From JAQBZY01 sp038117205 (GTDB taxonomy: Bacteria; Pseudomonadota; Alphaproteobacteria; Rhodospirillales; Casp-alpha2), in the NCBI GenBank assembly GCA_038117205.1, contig JAYOFL010000039.1:1-35538 (forward strand): 35,538 nt of DNA, in the 5' to 3' direction. Below, piece by piece: positions 18,414 to 27,032 of the stretch (its first letter is position 1; every line of letters begins with the position of its first letter). The notes beneath the pieces were generated by a model. It searched no databases. It had not been told where the DNA came from and saw only the letters and a list, made by a program, of their open reading frames with translations. Made by a program: the position numbers and the translations under genes.

Positions 18414-20372
18414 ATGGGCAGCGGAAACTCCGCCGCATCTGGGCTCGATACCTTTCCGAAGCTCCTGATCGACAACGCGAACCGGATCGGCGACCGGCCG
18501 GCGGCGCGCGAGAAGGATTTCGGCATCTGGCAGTCGTGGACCTGGCGCGAGATGAAGGACGAAATCGCCGCCATGGCGGCCGGTCTCAAGGTCCTGGGCT
18601 TCGAGCGCGGCGACAGCCTGGCCATCGTCGGCGACAACCGGCCGCAGCTCTATTGGGCGATGACGGCGGCGCAGACGCTCGGCGGCGTGCCGGTGCCGAT
18701 GTACCAGGACGCGGTCGCCGAAGAGATGCAGTACGTGCTCGAGCACGCCTCGGCCCGCTTCGCCATCGTCGAGGACCAGGAACAGACTGACAAGCTGCTT
18801 GAAATCAAGGACCGCTGTCCGACGCTGGCGCATATCGTCTACAAGGACACGCGCGGCATGCGGCACTACGATCAGGATTTCCTGATGAGCCTGGACAGCC
18901 TGATCGAGAAGGGGAAGGCCTTTCTGGCGCAAAACCCCGGCTGGTTCGAGGGCGAGGTCGCCAAGACCAAGGGCTCGGACACGGCGATCATGCTCTATAC
19001 GTCCGGCACCACCGGCCGCCCGAAGGGCGTCGTGCTGACCTTCGACAACCTCGTCATCACGGCCCGGAACGGCGTCAAGTGGGACAACCTCAACGATCAC
19101 GACGAGGTGCTGGCCTATCTGCCGATGGCGTGGGTCGGTGACAACATCTTCTCCTACGGCCAGTCGTACACGGCCGGTTTCTGCGTCAGCTGCCCGGAAA
19201 GCTCCGATACCGTGATGCAGGACCTGAAGGAGATCGGCCCGACCTATTTCTTCGCGCCGCCGCGGATTTTCGAGAATATCCTGACGCAGGTCTCGATCCG
19301 CATGGAGGACGCGAACTGGGTCAACCGCAAGCTCTATGCCTATTTCATGGGTCTGGCGAAGACCATCGGTCCGCGCATTCTCGACAAGAAGCCGGTCGGT
19401 CTGATCGACCGGCTGTTGTACGGGCTCGGCGAAATCCTGGTCTACGGACCGCTCAAGAACGAGCTCGGGTTCTCGCGTTTCCGCCTCGCCTACACGGCCG
19501 GCGAGGCCATCGGCCCCGACATCTTCGATTTCTTCCGGTCCTTGGGCGTCAACATCAAGCAGCTCTACGGTTCGACCGAGGCGTCGGTGTTCATCTGCAT
19601 GCAGAAGGACGGCGACGTGAAGCCCGATACCGTCGGCGTGCCGGCCTACGACGTGGAACTGAAGATCGCCGACAACGGTGAAGTGCTGTTCCGCAGCCCG
19701 GGCGTCTTCAAGGTCTACTTCAAGAACGAGGAAGCGACGCACGAGACCAAGACCGAGGACGGCTGGGTGCATACCGGCGACGCCGGCTTCTTCGACCCGG
19801 AAGGGCACCTCAAGATCATCGACCGCGCCAAGGACGTCGGCAAGCTGACCGGCGGCACCATGTTCGCGCCCAAGTACATCGAGAACAAACTCAAGTTCTT
19901 CCCGTTCATCAAGGAGGCGGTCGCCTTCGGCCACGACAAGGATTACGCGGCGGCGTTCATCAATATCGACCTGGAAGCCGTCGGCAACTGGGCGGAGCGG
20001 CGCGGTCTGCCGTATTCCGGCTATACGGATCTCGCCATGCGGCCGGAGGTCTATGACTTGGTTCTCGACTGCGTCAACAAGGTCAATAACGACCTCGCCG
20101 ACGACGTCGCGCTGGCGGGTTCTCAGATCAAGCGGTTCCTGATCCTGCACAAGGAGCTGGACGCCGACGACGGCGAGCTGACGCGTACCCGCAAGGTCCG
20201 CCGGAACACGGTCGCCGAACGCTACGGCCAGCTGATCGACGCCCTCTATTCCGGTGCCGATGAATGCGCGGTCGAAGCGAAGGTGACGTTCGAGGACGGG
20301 CGCACCGGTACCATCAAGGCGACGGTCAAGATCCGCGAGGCGGAAACCACCGCTCCCCGGGCGGCGGCGTAG
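18414..20372 (+). CDS. AMP-dependent acyl-CoA synthetase (long-chain type)
   Basis: A 652-residue adenylate-forming enzyme that activates a carboxylic acid with ATP and CoA. The P-loop is canonical, IMLYTSGTTGRPKGV (about residues 194-208), followed by the A5 motif QLYGSTEAS, the hinge aspartate in DGWVHTGDAGF and GHLKIIDRAKD. It resembles long-chain acyl-CoA synthetases (FadD15-like) rather than acetate enzymes. It is the first gene of a run with livG, livH, livM, livK, livF and a PaaK-like gene, all plus strand with gaps of 6-139 bases, so its substrate is probably the carboxylate imported by that transporter. ATG 18414 has AGGGAGG upstream. The last 25 residues (Thr/Ala-rich tail) look disordered. 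Confidence 0.92.
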   Translation: MGSGNSAASGLDTFPKLLIDNANRIGDRPAAREKDFGIWQSWTWREMKDEIAAMAAGLKVLGFERGDSLAIVGDNRPQLYWAMTAAQTLGGVPVPMYQDAVAEEMQYVLEHASARFAIVEDQEQTDKLLEIKDRCPTLAHIVYKDTRGMRHYDQDFLMSLDSLIEKGKAFLAQNPGWFEGEVAKTKGSDTAIMLYTSGTTGRPKGVVLTFDNLVITARNGVKWDNLNDHDEVLAYLPMAWVGDNIFSYGQSYTAGFCVSCPESSDTVMQDLKEIGPTYFFAPPRIFENILTQVSIRMEDANWVNRKLYAYFMGLAKTIGPRILDKKPVGLIDRLLYGLGEILVYGPLKNELGFSRFRLAYTAGEAIGPDIFDFFRSLGVNIKQLYGSTEASVFICMQKDGDVKPDTVGVPAYDVELKIADNGEVLFRSPGVFKVYFKNEEATHETKTEDGWVHTGDAGFFDPEGHLKIIDRAKDVGKLTGGTMFAPKYIENKLKFFPFIKEAVAFGHDKDYAAAFINIDLEAVGNWAERRGLPYSGYTDLAMRPEVYDLVLDCVNKVNNDLADDVALAGSQIKRFLILHKELDADDGELTRTRKVRRNTVAERYGQLIDALYSGADECAVEAKVTFEDGRTGTIKATVKIREAETTAPRAAA

Positions 20373-20380
20373 AGGCAGGC

Positions 20381-21178
20381 ATGGCGCATCAACGGCACAT
20401 CGGCGAGACGATCCTTTCCGTCGACAACATCTCCCTGGCGTTCGGCGGGGTAAAGGCGCTGACCGACGTCAGTTTCTCGGTGCGGGAGCACGAAATCTTC
20501 GCGATCATCGGCCCGAACGGCGCCGGCAAGAGCTCGATGCTCAACTGCATCAACGGATTCTATCACCCGCATCAGGGCACCATCACCTTCAAGGGCAAGG
20601 CGCGCCGGCAGGTGCGTCCGAGCGAGGCGGCGCGCGAAGGGATCGCGCGCACGTTCCAGAACATCGCGCTGTTCACCGGCATGAGCACGCTCGACAACAT
20701 CATGACCGGCCGCAACACCAAGATGCACAAGGGCCTGTTCTGGCAGGCGCTGCATTTCGGCCCGGCCCGCGACGAGGAAATCGAGCACCGTCATTTCGTC
20801 GAGGAGATCATCGACTTTCTGGAAATCGAGGCGATCCGCAAGACGCCGGTCGGCACCTTGCCGTATGGCCTGCAGAAGCGCGTCGAACTGGGACGCGCGT
20901 TGGCGGCGCAGCCCGATCTGCTTTTGCTCGACGAGCCGATGGCCGGCATGAACCTCGAGGAAAAGCAGGACATGTGCCGCTACATCCTCGACGTGAACGA
21001 CGAGTTCGGCACCACCATCGTCCTGATCGAACACGACATGGGCGTCGTAATGGATATTTCCGACCGCGTCGTCGTGCTCGATTACGGCAAGAAACTCGCC
21101 GACGGCACGCCGGACGAAGTGCGCACCAACCAGGACGTGATCGACGCCTATCTCGGCGTCGCGCACGGCGACGAATAG
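20381..21178 (+). CDS. livG: Branched-chain-type ABC transporter ATPase LivG-like
   Basis: A 265-residue ABC ATPase of the LivG/HAAT class. Walker A is GPNGAGKSS, the signature is the variant LPYGLQKRVELGRAL, Walker B is LLLLDEPMAGM with the following E, and the H-loop is LIEHDMGVV. LivG-type features include the long insert around NTKMHKGLFWQALHFG and the C-terminal DVIDAYLG. It powers uptake with LivF through LivH and LivM. It starts 8 bases after the synthetase stop and livH follows 14 bases later, so it is inside one transcript. The symbol denotes the class; substrate here is probably not a branched-chain amino acid, given the flanking ligase genes. Confidence 0.93.
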   Translation: MAHQRHIGETILSVDNISLAFGGVKALTDVSFSVREHEIFAIIGPNGAGKSSMLNCINGFYHPHQGTITFKGKARRQVRPSEAAREGIARTFQNIALFTGMSTLDNIMTGRNTKMHKGLFWQALHFGPARDEEIEHRHFVEEIIDFLEIEAIRKTPVGTLPYGLQKRVELGRALAAQPDLLLLDEPMAGMNLEEKQDMCRYILDVNDEFGTTIVLIEHDMGVVMDISDRVVVLDYGKKLADGTPDEVRTNQDVIDAYLGVAHGDE

Positions 21179-21192
21179 GACGGAGCCGCGGC

Positions 21193-22116
21193 ATGCTGTT
21201 TTTCATGGAAACCTTCATCGGCGGCCTGATGGCCGGCGTGATGTATTCGCTGGTCGCTCTCGGTTTCGTGCTGATCTACAAGGCGTCGGGCATCTTCAAT
21301 TTCGCGCAGGGCGTCTTCGCGCTGTTCGCCGGTCTGGCGCTTTACGATTTCATCGCCGAGGGCGGCTGGTTCTTCGGGCTGTTCGGTTTCACGCTGCCGA
21401 TCTGGGCCGGCATCATCGCCACCATGGGCGTCATGGTCATCGTGGCGTGGCTGGTCGAACGCGTGGTGTTGCGTCACCTGGTCAACCAGGAACCGATCAT
21501 CCTGTTCATGTCGACGATCGGCCTCGCCTACGTCATGGAAGGCCTGGGCGACATCATGTTCGGCTCCGACGTCAAGCCGCTCGACATCGGCCTGCCGCAA
21601 GGCGCGTCCGACTTCCTGCTCGATAGCTTCAATCTCTACGTCGAGAAGCTGGAGGTCGTCGCCGCCGGTACCGCCGCCGTGCTGGTCATCGTGCTCGCCA
21701 TCTTCTTCCAGAAAACGCGCATCGGCCGCGCGCTCCGCGCCGTCGCCGACGACCACCAGGCGGCGCTCAGCGTCGGCATTTCCCTGAACACCATTTGGGT
21801 CATCGTGTGGTCCGTGTCGGGGTTCGTGGCGCTGGTCGCCGGCATCATGTGGGGATCGAAGTCCGGCATCCAGTTCTCGCTGTCGCTGATCGCGCTGAAG
21901 GCGTTGCCGGTGCTTATCCTCGGCGGCTTCACGTCGGTGCCGGGCGCCATCATCGGCGGCCTGATCATCGGCGTCGGCGAGAAGGTCGCGGAAGTCTATG
22001 CCGGCCCGTTCGTCGGCGGCGCCATCGAGAACTGGTTCGCCTACATGCTGGCGCTGGCGTTCCTGCTGGTGCGGCCGCAGGGGCTGTTCGGCGAAAAAAT
22101 CATCGAGAGGGTTTGA
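21193..22116 (+). CDS. livH: ABC transporter permease LivH-like
   Basis: A 307-residue inner-membrane permease with about eight helices. The opening METFIGGLMAGVMYSLVALGFVLIYKASGIFNFAQG is the hallmark of LivH-type permeases, and the coupling region FQKTRIGRALRAVADDHQAALSVGI faces the ATPases. It pairs with the LivM-like permease to form the channel. ATG 21193 (MLFFMET) is chosen because the LivH pattern starts there; the open frame upstream overlaps livG and is a shadow. It is 14 bases after livG and 6 bases before livM. Confidence 0.93.
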   Translation: MLFFMETFIGGLMAGVMYSLVALGFVLIYKASGIFNFAQGVFALFAGLALYDFIAEGGWFFGLFGFTLPIWAGIIATMGVMVIVAWLVERVVLRHLVNQEPIILFMSTIGLAYVMEGLGDIMFGSDVKPLDIGLPQGASDFLLDSFNLYVEKLEVVAAGTAAVLVIVLAIFFQKTRIGRALRAVADDHQAALSVGISLNTIWVIVWSVSGFVALVAGIMWGSKSGIQFSLSLIALKALPVLILGGFTSVPGAIIGGLIIGVGEKVAEVYAGPFVGGAIENWFAYMLALAFLLVRPQGLFGEKIIERV

Positions 22117-22122
22117 TCCGAG

Positions 22123-23199
22123 ATGTTTTACCGCGAAGCCGGACAGTTCAAGACGAGCTACGACGCCGATCAGGCGGTCTTCCCGATCCTGCAGGACAGG
22201 GTCGTGATCTACGCCTTCGCGTTCATCGCCGTGTTCGTCGTGCCGTTCATCATCAACGACTACTGGGCGAACGCCATCCTGCTGCAGTTCCTGGTCTATG
22301 CGTTGGCCGCCATCGGCCTCAACATCCTGACCGGCTATTGCGGCCAGGTGTCGCTCGGCACTGGCGGATTCATGGCGGTCGGCGCCTACGCGTCCTACAA
22401 GTTCGTCACCTCGTTCCCTGAGTTGAATTATATCGTCGTCGTCCTGCTGTCGGGCGGCGTCACGGCGACGGTCGGCGTGCTGTTCGGTCTGCCGTCGCTC
22501 CGCATCAAGGGCTTCTATCTGGCGGTCGCGACGCTGGCGGCGCAGTTCTTCCTGATCTGGCTGTTCAACAAGGTCGGCTGGTTCTTCAACTATTCGCCGA
22601 CCGGCATGATCGTGTCGCCGCCGCGCGAAATCTTCGGCTTCCAGATCACCGGGCCGGAAGCGACGCCGGCAGCACGGTATCTGTTCTGCCTCGGCTTCGT
22701 CGGCGTGTTCGCGCTCGCCGCCAAGAACATCGTGCGCGGCCGGATCGGGCGCAACTGGATGGCGATCCGCGACATGGACATTGCCGCCGAGCTGATCGGC
22801 ATCCGGCCGCTGCAGACGAAGCTGATGGCCTTCGCCGTCAGCTCCTTCTACATCGGCGTCGCCGGCGCGCTTTACTTCGGCGTCTGGCTCGGTTCCGCCG
22901 AGCCGACCGAGGCGTTTGACATCAATCAATCCTTTTTGGTGCTGTTCATGATCATCATCGGTGGTCTCGGCAGCATCGTCGGGTCGTTCATGGGCGCCGC
23001 TTTCATGGTCCTGGTTCCGATCCTCTTGAAGAACATCATGGTCGACGGTTTCGATTTCGCCGTCGGCGTGGCGAAACACGTCGAGGTGACGCTGCTCGGC
23101 GCGCTGATCATCTTCTTCCTGATCGTCGAGCCGCACGGTCTGGCGCGGCTCTGGCAGATCCTGAAGGAGAAACTCAGGCGCTGGCCGTTCCCGTACTGA
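22123..23199 (+). CDS. livM: ABC transporter permease LivM-like
   Basis: A 358-residue inner-membrane permease with about nine to ten helices. AAIGLNILTGYCGQVSLGTGGFMAVGAYASYK is the LivM signature and GRIGRNWMAIRDMDIAAELIGI is the ATPase-coupling loop. The N-terminal ~35 residues (MFYREAGQFKTSYDADQAVF) form a cytoplasmic extension seen in LivM relatives from aromatic-acid clusters. It partners LivH. A 139-bp gap follows before the binding-protein gene; no strong hairpin terminator is visible in that gap, but a separate promoter is possible. Confidence 0.93.
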   Translation: MFYREAGQFKTSYDADQAVFPILQDRVVIYAFAFIAVFVVPFIINDYWANAILLQFLVYALAAIGLNILTGYCGQVSLGTGGFMAVGAYASYKFVTSFPELNYIVVVLLSGGVTATVGVLFGLPSLRIKGFYLAVATLAAQFFLIWLFNKVGWFFNYSPTGMIVSPPREIFGFQITGPEATPAARYLFCLGFVGVFALAAKNIVRGRIGRNWMAIRDMDIAAELIGIRPLQTKLMAFAVSSFYIGVAGALYFGVWLGSAEPTEAFDINQSFLVLFMIIIGGLGSIVGSFMGAAFMVLVPILLKNIMVDGFDFAVGVAKHVEVTLLGALIIFFLIVEPHGLARLWQILKEKLRRWPFPY

Positions 23200-23338
23200 C
23201 GGAGTTTTACCGAGGAGGACGACGACCGAAGAGGGTGGGGGAGCCCTGTTCAACGAGGCCCGAGATGGGTAACATGTTCACGACAAATCAAGACCAACCG
23301 GTGTTAAGCCGTGTTTCAACCTCGAAAGGGAGGCAGAC

Positions 23339-24658
23339 ATGAAAGTAAAGAGCCTAGTTAAAGTATTGGCGGCTGCCGCCGTCGCCGTCCCTGTGGCGGC
23401 GAGCGTGGCCGACGCCTACGAACTCGTCATTCCCGGCACCATCTACCGCACGGGACCGTATGCGCCGAACGGTATTCCGTGGGCGAACGGCATCGCCGAC
23501 TACTACACGATGCTGAACAACCGCGACGGCGGCATCGACGGCGTGAAGATCAAGTACGTCGAGTGCGAGACCGCCTACAACACCAAGCAGGGCGTCGAGT
23601 GCTACGAAAACACCAAGGCGACGGCGCCGTCCGGCGCGCTGGTCTATCAGCCGATGTCGACCGGCATCACCTACCAGCTGATCCCCAAGGCGACGGAAGA
23701 CAAGATTCCGGTGTTCTCGATGGGTTACGGCCGCACCTCGGCCGCCAACGGCAAGGTCTTCCCCTACGTCTTCAACCCGCCGGCGACGTATTGGGATCAG
23801 GCGTCGGTGTTCGTGAAGTACATCGGCGAGAAGTCGGGCGGCATGGCCAAGCTGAAGGGCAAGAAGATCGCCCTCGTCTATCACAACTCGGCCTACGGTA
23901 AGGAGCCGATCCGCACCCTCGAGGAACTCTCGAAGAAGCACGGCTTCACCCTGCAATTGCTCGCCGTCGACCATCCGGGTCAGGAGCAGAAGGCGACGTG
24001 GCTGCAGATCCGCAAGGAGCGTCCGGATTGGGTGCTGCTGTGGGGCTGGGGCGTCATGAACCAGGTCGCCGTCAAGGAAGCGGCGTCGATCCGCTTCCCG
24101 ATGGACCGCTTCATCGGTGTCTGGTGGTCCGGTTCGGAAAACGACGTGCTGCCCGCCGGCGCGTCCGCCAACAAGTACCTGTCCGGCTCGTTCCACGCCG
24201 CCGGCGCCAACTTCCGCGTCCATGACGACATCAAGAAGTACGTCTACGACAAGGGACAGGGCCACGGCGACAAGGACCGCATCGGCGAAGTGCTCTACAA
24301 CCGCGGTATCGTCGCCGCCATGTGGACGTCGGAAGCGATCCGTACCGCCATGCGTATCCACAAGACCACGCAGGTGAACGGCGCGATGGTCCGCGACGGC
24401 TTCGAGGCCCTCGACGTCGACGCCAAGCGTCTGGCGGTGCTCGGCATGGAAGGCTTCACCTATCCGGTGAAGATCACCTGCGAGAACCACCAGGGGCCGG
24501 GCAAGGTCGCGCTCCAGCAGTGGGACGCCAAGGCGAAGAAGTGGAGCATCGTCACGGACTTCATGGAGCCGGATCGGGACGTCATCGGCGCCCTGATCAA
24601 GGAAGACTCCGCGAAGTACGCGGCGGAGAACAAGATCACGCCACGTACCTGCAAGTAA
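23339..24658 (+). CDS. ABC transporter substrate-binding protein LivK-like
   Basis: A 439-residue periplasmic binding protein of the receptor-family-ligand-binding (type 1 fold) class. The signal peptide MKVKSLVKVLAAAAVAVPVAASVADA is probably cleaved near residue 26. The mature protein opens with ELVIPGTIYRTGPYAPNGIPWANG and continues with KIKYVECETAYNTKQGVECYE, which resembles HAAT binding proteins from aromatic or unusual-acid clusters more than E. coli LivJ/LivK. It fixes the specificity of the transporter, but the ligand cannot be read. GGGAGG precedes ATG 23339. A 25-codon frame (23265-23342) overlaps this start by ATGA; it has no branched-chain residue bias and is probably not a leader peptide. 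Confidence 0.9.
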   Translation: MKVKSLVKVLAAAAVAVPVAASVADAYELVIPGTIYRTGPYAPNGIPWANGIADYYTMLNNRDGGIDGVKIKYVECETAYNTKQGVECYENTKATAPSGALVYQPMSTGITYQLIPKATEDKIPVFSMGYGRTSAANGKVFPYVFNPPATYWDQASVFVKYIGEKSGGMAKLKGKKIALVYHNSAYGKEPIRTLEELSKKHGFTLQLLAVDHPGQEQKATWLQIRKERPDWVLLWGWGVMNQVAVKEAASIRFPMDRFIGVWWSGSENDVLPAGASANKYLSGSFHAAGANFRVHDDIKKYVYDKGQGHGDKDRIGEVLYNRGIVAAMWTSEAIRTAMRIHKTTQVNGAMVRDGFEALDVDAKRLAVLGMEGFTYPVKITCENHQGPGKVALQQWDAKAKKWSIVTDFMEPDRDVIGALIKEDSAKYAAENKITPRTCK

Positions 24659-24673
24659 GGGTCTGCAAGTCAC

Positions 24674-25528
24674 ATGAGCGGATCCGCCATGTTGACCGAG
24701 GAAAAAGCCGGCGTCCAAAAGGACGCCGGCACCCTCCTCACCGTCAACAACATCGAAGTCATCTACAACCACGTCATCCTGGTGCTGAAGGGCGTGTCCC
24801 TGACGGTGCCGACGGGGGACATCGTCGCGCTCTTGGGCGCCAACGGCGCCGGCAAGACGACGACGCTGAAGGCGATCTCGAACCTGCTGCACGCCGAACG
24901 CGGCGAAGTCACCAAGGGTTCCATCGTCTACGACGGCAAGGCGATTCAGTCGCTGTCGCCGAACGAACTGGTGCGCCGCGGCGTCATTCAGGTGATGGAA
25001 GGCCGGCACTGCTTCGAACACCTGACCATCGAGGAAAACCTGCTGACCGGTGCCTACACGCGCACCGACGGCAACGCCGCGATCCATCAGTCCCTCGAAA
25101 AGGTCTATCACTATTTCCCGCGTCTTCGTGAACGCAAGGGCAGCCAGGCCGGCTACACGTCGGGCGGCGAACAGCAGATGTGCGCCATCGGCCGCGCCCT
25201 GATGGCGAACCCGAAGATGATCCTGCTCGATGAGCCGTCGATGGGCCTGGCCCCGCAGCTGGTCGAGGAAATCTTCGAGATCGTCGCCGAGTTGAACCAG
25301 AAGGAACGCGTCAGCTTCCTGCTCGCCGAACAGAACACCAACATCGCCCTCAAGTTCGCCAACTACGGCTACATTCTCGAGAACGGTCGCGTCGTCATGG
25401 AAGGCGACGCCGCGCAGCTCCGCGAGAACGAGGACGTGAAGGAATTCTACCTCGGCCTCTCGACCTCGGGCCGCAAGAGCTTCCGCGACGTCAAGCACTA
25501 CCGCCGGCGCAAGCGCTGGCTCGGCTGA
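24674..25528 (+). CDS. livF: Branched-chain-type ABC transporter ATPase LivF-like
   Basis: A 284-residue ABC ATPase of the LivF class. Walker A is GANGAGKTT, the signature is YTSGGEQQMCAIGRAL, Walker B is MILLDEPSMGLAPQ and the H-loop region is replaced by the LivF-typical LLAEQNTNIAL. It works with LivG. The N-terminal ~24 residues (MSGSAMLTEEKAGVQKDAG) and a basic C-terminal tail (SFRDVKHYRRRKRWLG) are longer than E. coli LivF (237 aa), which is usual for this operon type. ATG 24674 or ATG 24689 could start it. It is 15 bases after livK and 11 before the PaaK-like gene. Confidence 0.92.
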   Translation: MSGSAMLTEEKAGVQKDAGTLLTVNNIEVIYNHVILVLKGVSLTVPTGDIVALLGANGAGKTTTLKAISNLLHAERGEVTKGSIVYDGKAIQSLSPNELVRRGVIQVMEGRHCFEHLTIEENLLTGAYTRTDGNAAIHQSLEKVYHYFPRLRERKGSQAGYTSGGEQQMCAIGRALMANPKMILLDEPSMGLAPQLVEEIFEIVAELNQKERVSFLLAEQNTNIALKFANYGYILENGRVVMEGDAAQLRENEDVKEFYLGLSTSGRKSFRDVKHYRRRKRWLG

Positions 25529-25539
25529 GTTCGGCCGTC

Positions 25540-26775
25540 ATGTCCGATTTCTACGACGAACTGGAATCGCGGGATCCGGAAGCCCGCGAAAAGGACGCAT
25601 TCAAGAAAGTCGCCGAACAGGTGCGTCACGCCAAGGCGAACGCGCCCTATTTCAAGAAACTGCTGGCCGACGTCGATCCCGCCGCCGTCACCGACCGCGC
25701 GGCGCTCGCGAAATTGCCGGTGACGCGGAAATCGGAACTCGTGAACATCCAATCGGCGGGCGATCCGCTGGGCGGCCTCGCGGTGATGCCGGCCGGCCGG
25801 TTGCTGCGCGTCTTCCAATCGCCCGGCCCGACCTACGACGCCGAAGGGTTCGGTCCCGACTGGTGGGGCACGGCGCGCGCGCTCTATGCCAGCGGCTTCC
25901 GCCGCGGCGACGTTGTGCACAACACGTTCTCCTATCACTTCACGCCGGCCGGCATGATGATGGAAGCGGGCGCGCATGCGATCGGCTGCGCCGTCTTTCC
26001 GGGCGGTGTCGGCAACACCGAACTGCAGGTGCAGGCGATCCACGACATCAAGCCGGCGGGATACGCGGGGACGCCGAGCTTCCTCAAGATCATCCTCGAA
26101 AAGGCCGCCGAGCTCGGCAAGGACGTCTCCAGCCTCAAGAAGGCTTGCGTCGCCGGCGAGGGCCTGCCGCCGCCGCTCCGCAAGTCGATCGAGGATCACG
26201 GCATCCATTGCGGGCAGGTCTACGCGACCGCCGATTTGGGCGCCATCGCCTACGAATCGCCGGCCCGCGAAGGGCTGATCGTCGACGAGCACCTTTTGGT
26301 CGAGATCGTCCGGCCCGGCATCGGCGATCCGGTGCCCGACGGCGAGGTCGGCGAGGTGGTCGCGACTCTGTTCCGTCCGGAATATCCGCTGATCCGCTTC
26401 GCCACCGGCGATCTGTCGGCGGTGCTGCCGGGCGCGAGCCCGTGCGGTCGCACCAACATGCGGCTCAAGGGCTGGATGGGACGCGCCGATCAGACGACCA
26501 AGGTAAAGGGGATGTTCGTGCATCCGGCGCAGGTCGCCGAGGTCGTCAAGCGGCACCCCGGCGTGAAGAAGGCGCGCCTCGTCGTCGCCAAGGACGGCGA
26601 CGCCGACGTCATGACGCTCCGTTGCGAGGCGGCGGGCGACACGGCCGGTCTCGCCGAGCGGATCGCCGAGACCATCCAGAACGTCTGCAAGCTCAAGGGC
26701 CGGGCGGAAATCGTCCAACCGGGCAGCCTGCCGAACGATGGCAAGGTCATCGAGGACGCGCGCCCAGTCGCTTGA
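25540..26775 (+). CDS. PaaK-like phenylacetate-CoA ligase family protein with altered P-loop
   Basis: A 411-residue protein of the PaaK branch of adenylate-forming enzymes. PaaK-like landmarks are present: PTYDAEG, SGFRRGDVVHNTFSYHFTPAG, the C-terminal PLIRFATGDLSAVLPG, GRADQTTKVKGMFVHPAQV and a final GKVIED with the lysine usually used in adenylation. However, the ATP P-loop that normally reads SSGTTGKPT is here FQSPGPTYD (92-100), and the A5 motif is YATADLG instead of YGLSE. ATP use may therefore be altered or lost. It is the last gene of the synthetase/liv operon, and a small-RNA-like region with terminator follows. Confidence 0.85.
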   Translation: MSDFYDELESRDPEAREKDAFKKVAEQVRHAKANAPYFKKLLADVDPAAVTDRAALAKLPVTRKSELVNIQSAGDPLGGLAVMPAGRLLRVFQSPGPTYDAEGFGPDWWGTARALYASGFRRGDVVHNTFSYHFTPAGMMMEAGAHAIGCAVFPGGVGNTELQVQAIHDIKPAGYAGTPSFLKIILEKAAELGKDVSSLKKACVAGEGLPPPLRKSIEDHGIHCGQVYATADLGAIAYESPAREGLIVDEHLLVEIVRPGIGDPVPDGEVGEVVATLFRPEYPLIRFATGDLSAVLPGASPCGRTNMRLKGWMGRADQTTKVKGMFVHPAQVAEVVKRHPGVKKARLVVAKDGDADVMTLRCEAAGDTAGLAERIAETIQNVCKLKGRAEIVQPGSLPNDGKVIEDARPVA

Positions 26776-26801
26776 AATCAAACGATTTCCGCTGCCCCGA
26801 T

Positions 26802-26963
26802 CGACATCATAATGTCGCCACATTCGGCGGCTAGTTTTCCCCTCATAGACCTCCTCGTCTATCGCCAGAGACCCCCCTCTCTGGTCCCCAATCGGCGCAC
26901 AACGCCGAACTTATGCGGCCGGATCGCGACCTTCCCAGGGAGAGATCCGGCCGCTTTGTTTTT
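26802..26963 (+). ncRNA. Candidate small RNA with anti-Shine-Dalgarno loops
   Basis: Five inverted repeats lie in series without a protein gene. CGACAT 26802-26807 pairs with ATGTCG 26812-26817. ATAGAC 26845-26850 pairs with GTCTAT 26857-26862 with loop CTCCTC. CCAGAGA 26865-26871 pairs with TCTCTGG 26878-26884 with loop CCCCCC. TCGGCG 26892-26897 pairs with CGCCGA 26903-26908. A terminator follows. Hairpins exposing CCUCC-like loops recall the cuckoo/CcsR-type small RNAs of alphaproteobacteria, which pair with ribosome sites. The upstream CTTGAAA (26771-26777) and CCCCGAT (26795-26801) resemble a heat-shock sigma promoter with a long spacer. The 5' end is uncertain; it could also be a processed 3' UTR of the operon. 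Confidence 0.55.
26915..26963 (+). terminator. Rho-independent terminator of the liv operon/small RNA
   Basis: GCGGCCGGATC (26915-26925) pairs perfectly with GATCCGGCCGC (26944-26954), an 11-bp stem, followed by TTTGTTTTT (26955-26963). The 18-base loop contains a small CCT/AGG pairing. It separates the liv operon from the ccm operon. Confidence 0.9.
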
Positions 26964-26980
26964 CCACGCCGCCTATTTCA

Positions 26981-27008
26981 TTGATTTACCAGGGCCTTAC
27001 GGTAGGTT
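26981..27008 (+). promoter_or_regulatory. Candidate promoter of ccmA
   Basis: TTGATT (26981-26986) and TAGGTT (27003-27008) are 16 bases apart, just behind the terminator and about 25 bases before the ccmA GTG. This would make ccmABC an independent transcript with a short leader. Confidence 0.45.
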
Positions 27009-27032
27009 TCCGGGGAACCGAGGAGGCTAGGC

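Noticed and set aside
21148..25498. Minus-strand open frames of about 700 codons (21148-23253 and 23354-25498) opposite the liv genes
   Set aside because: Antisense to clear transporter genes; Asp/His/Arg-rich composition without folds or start signals.
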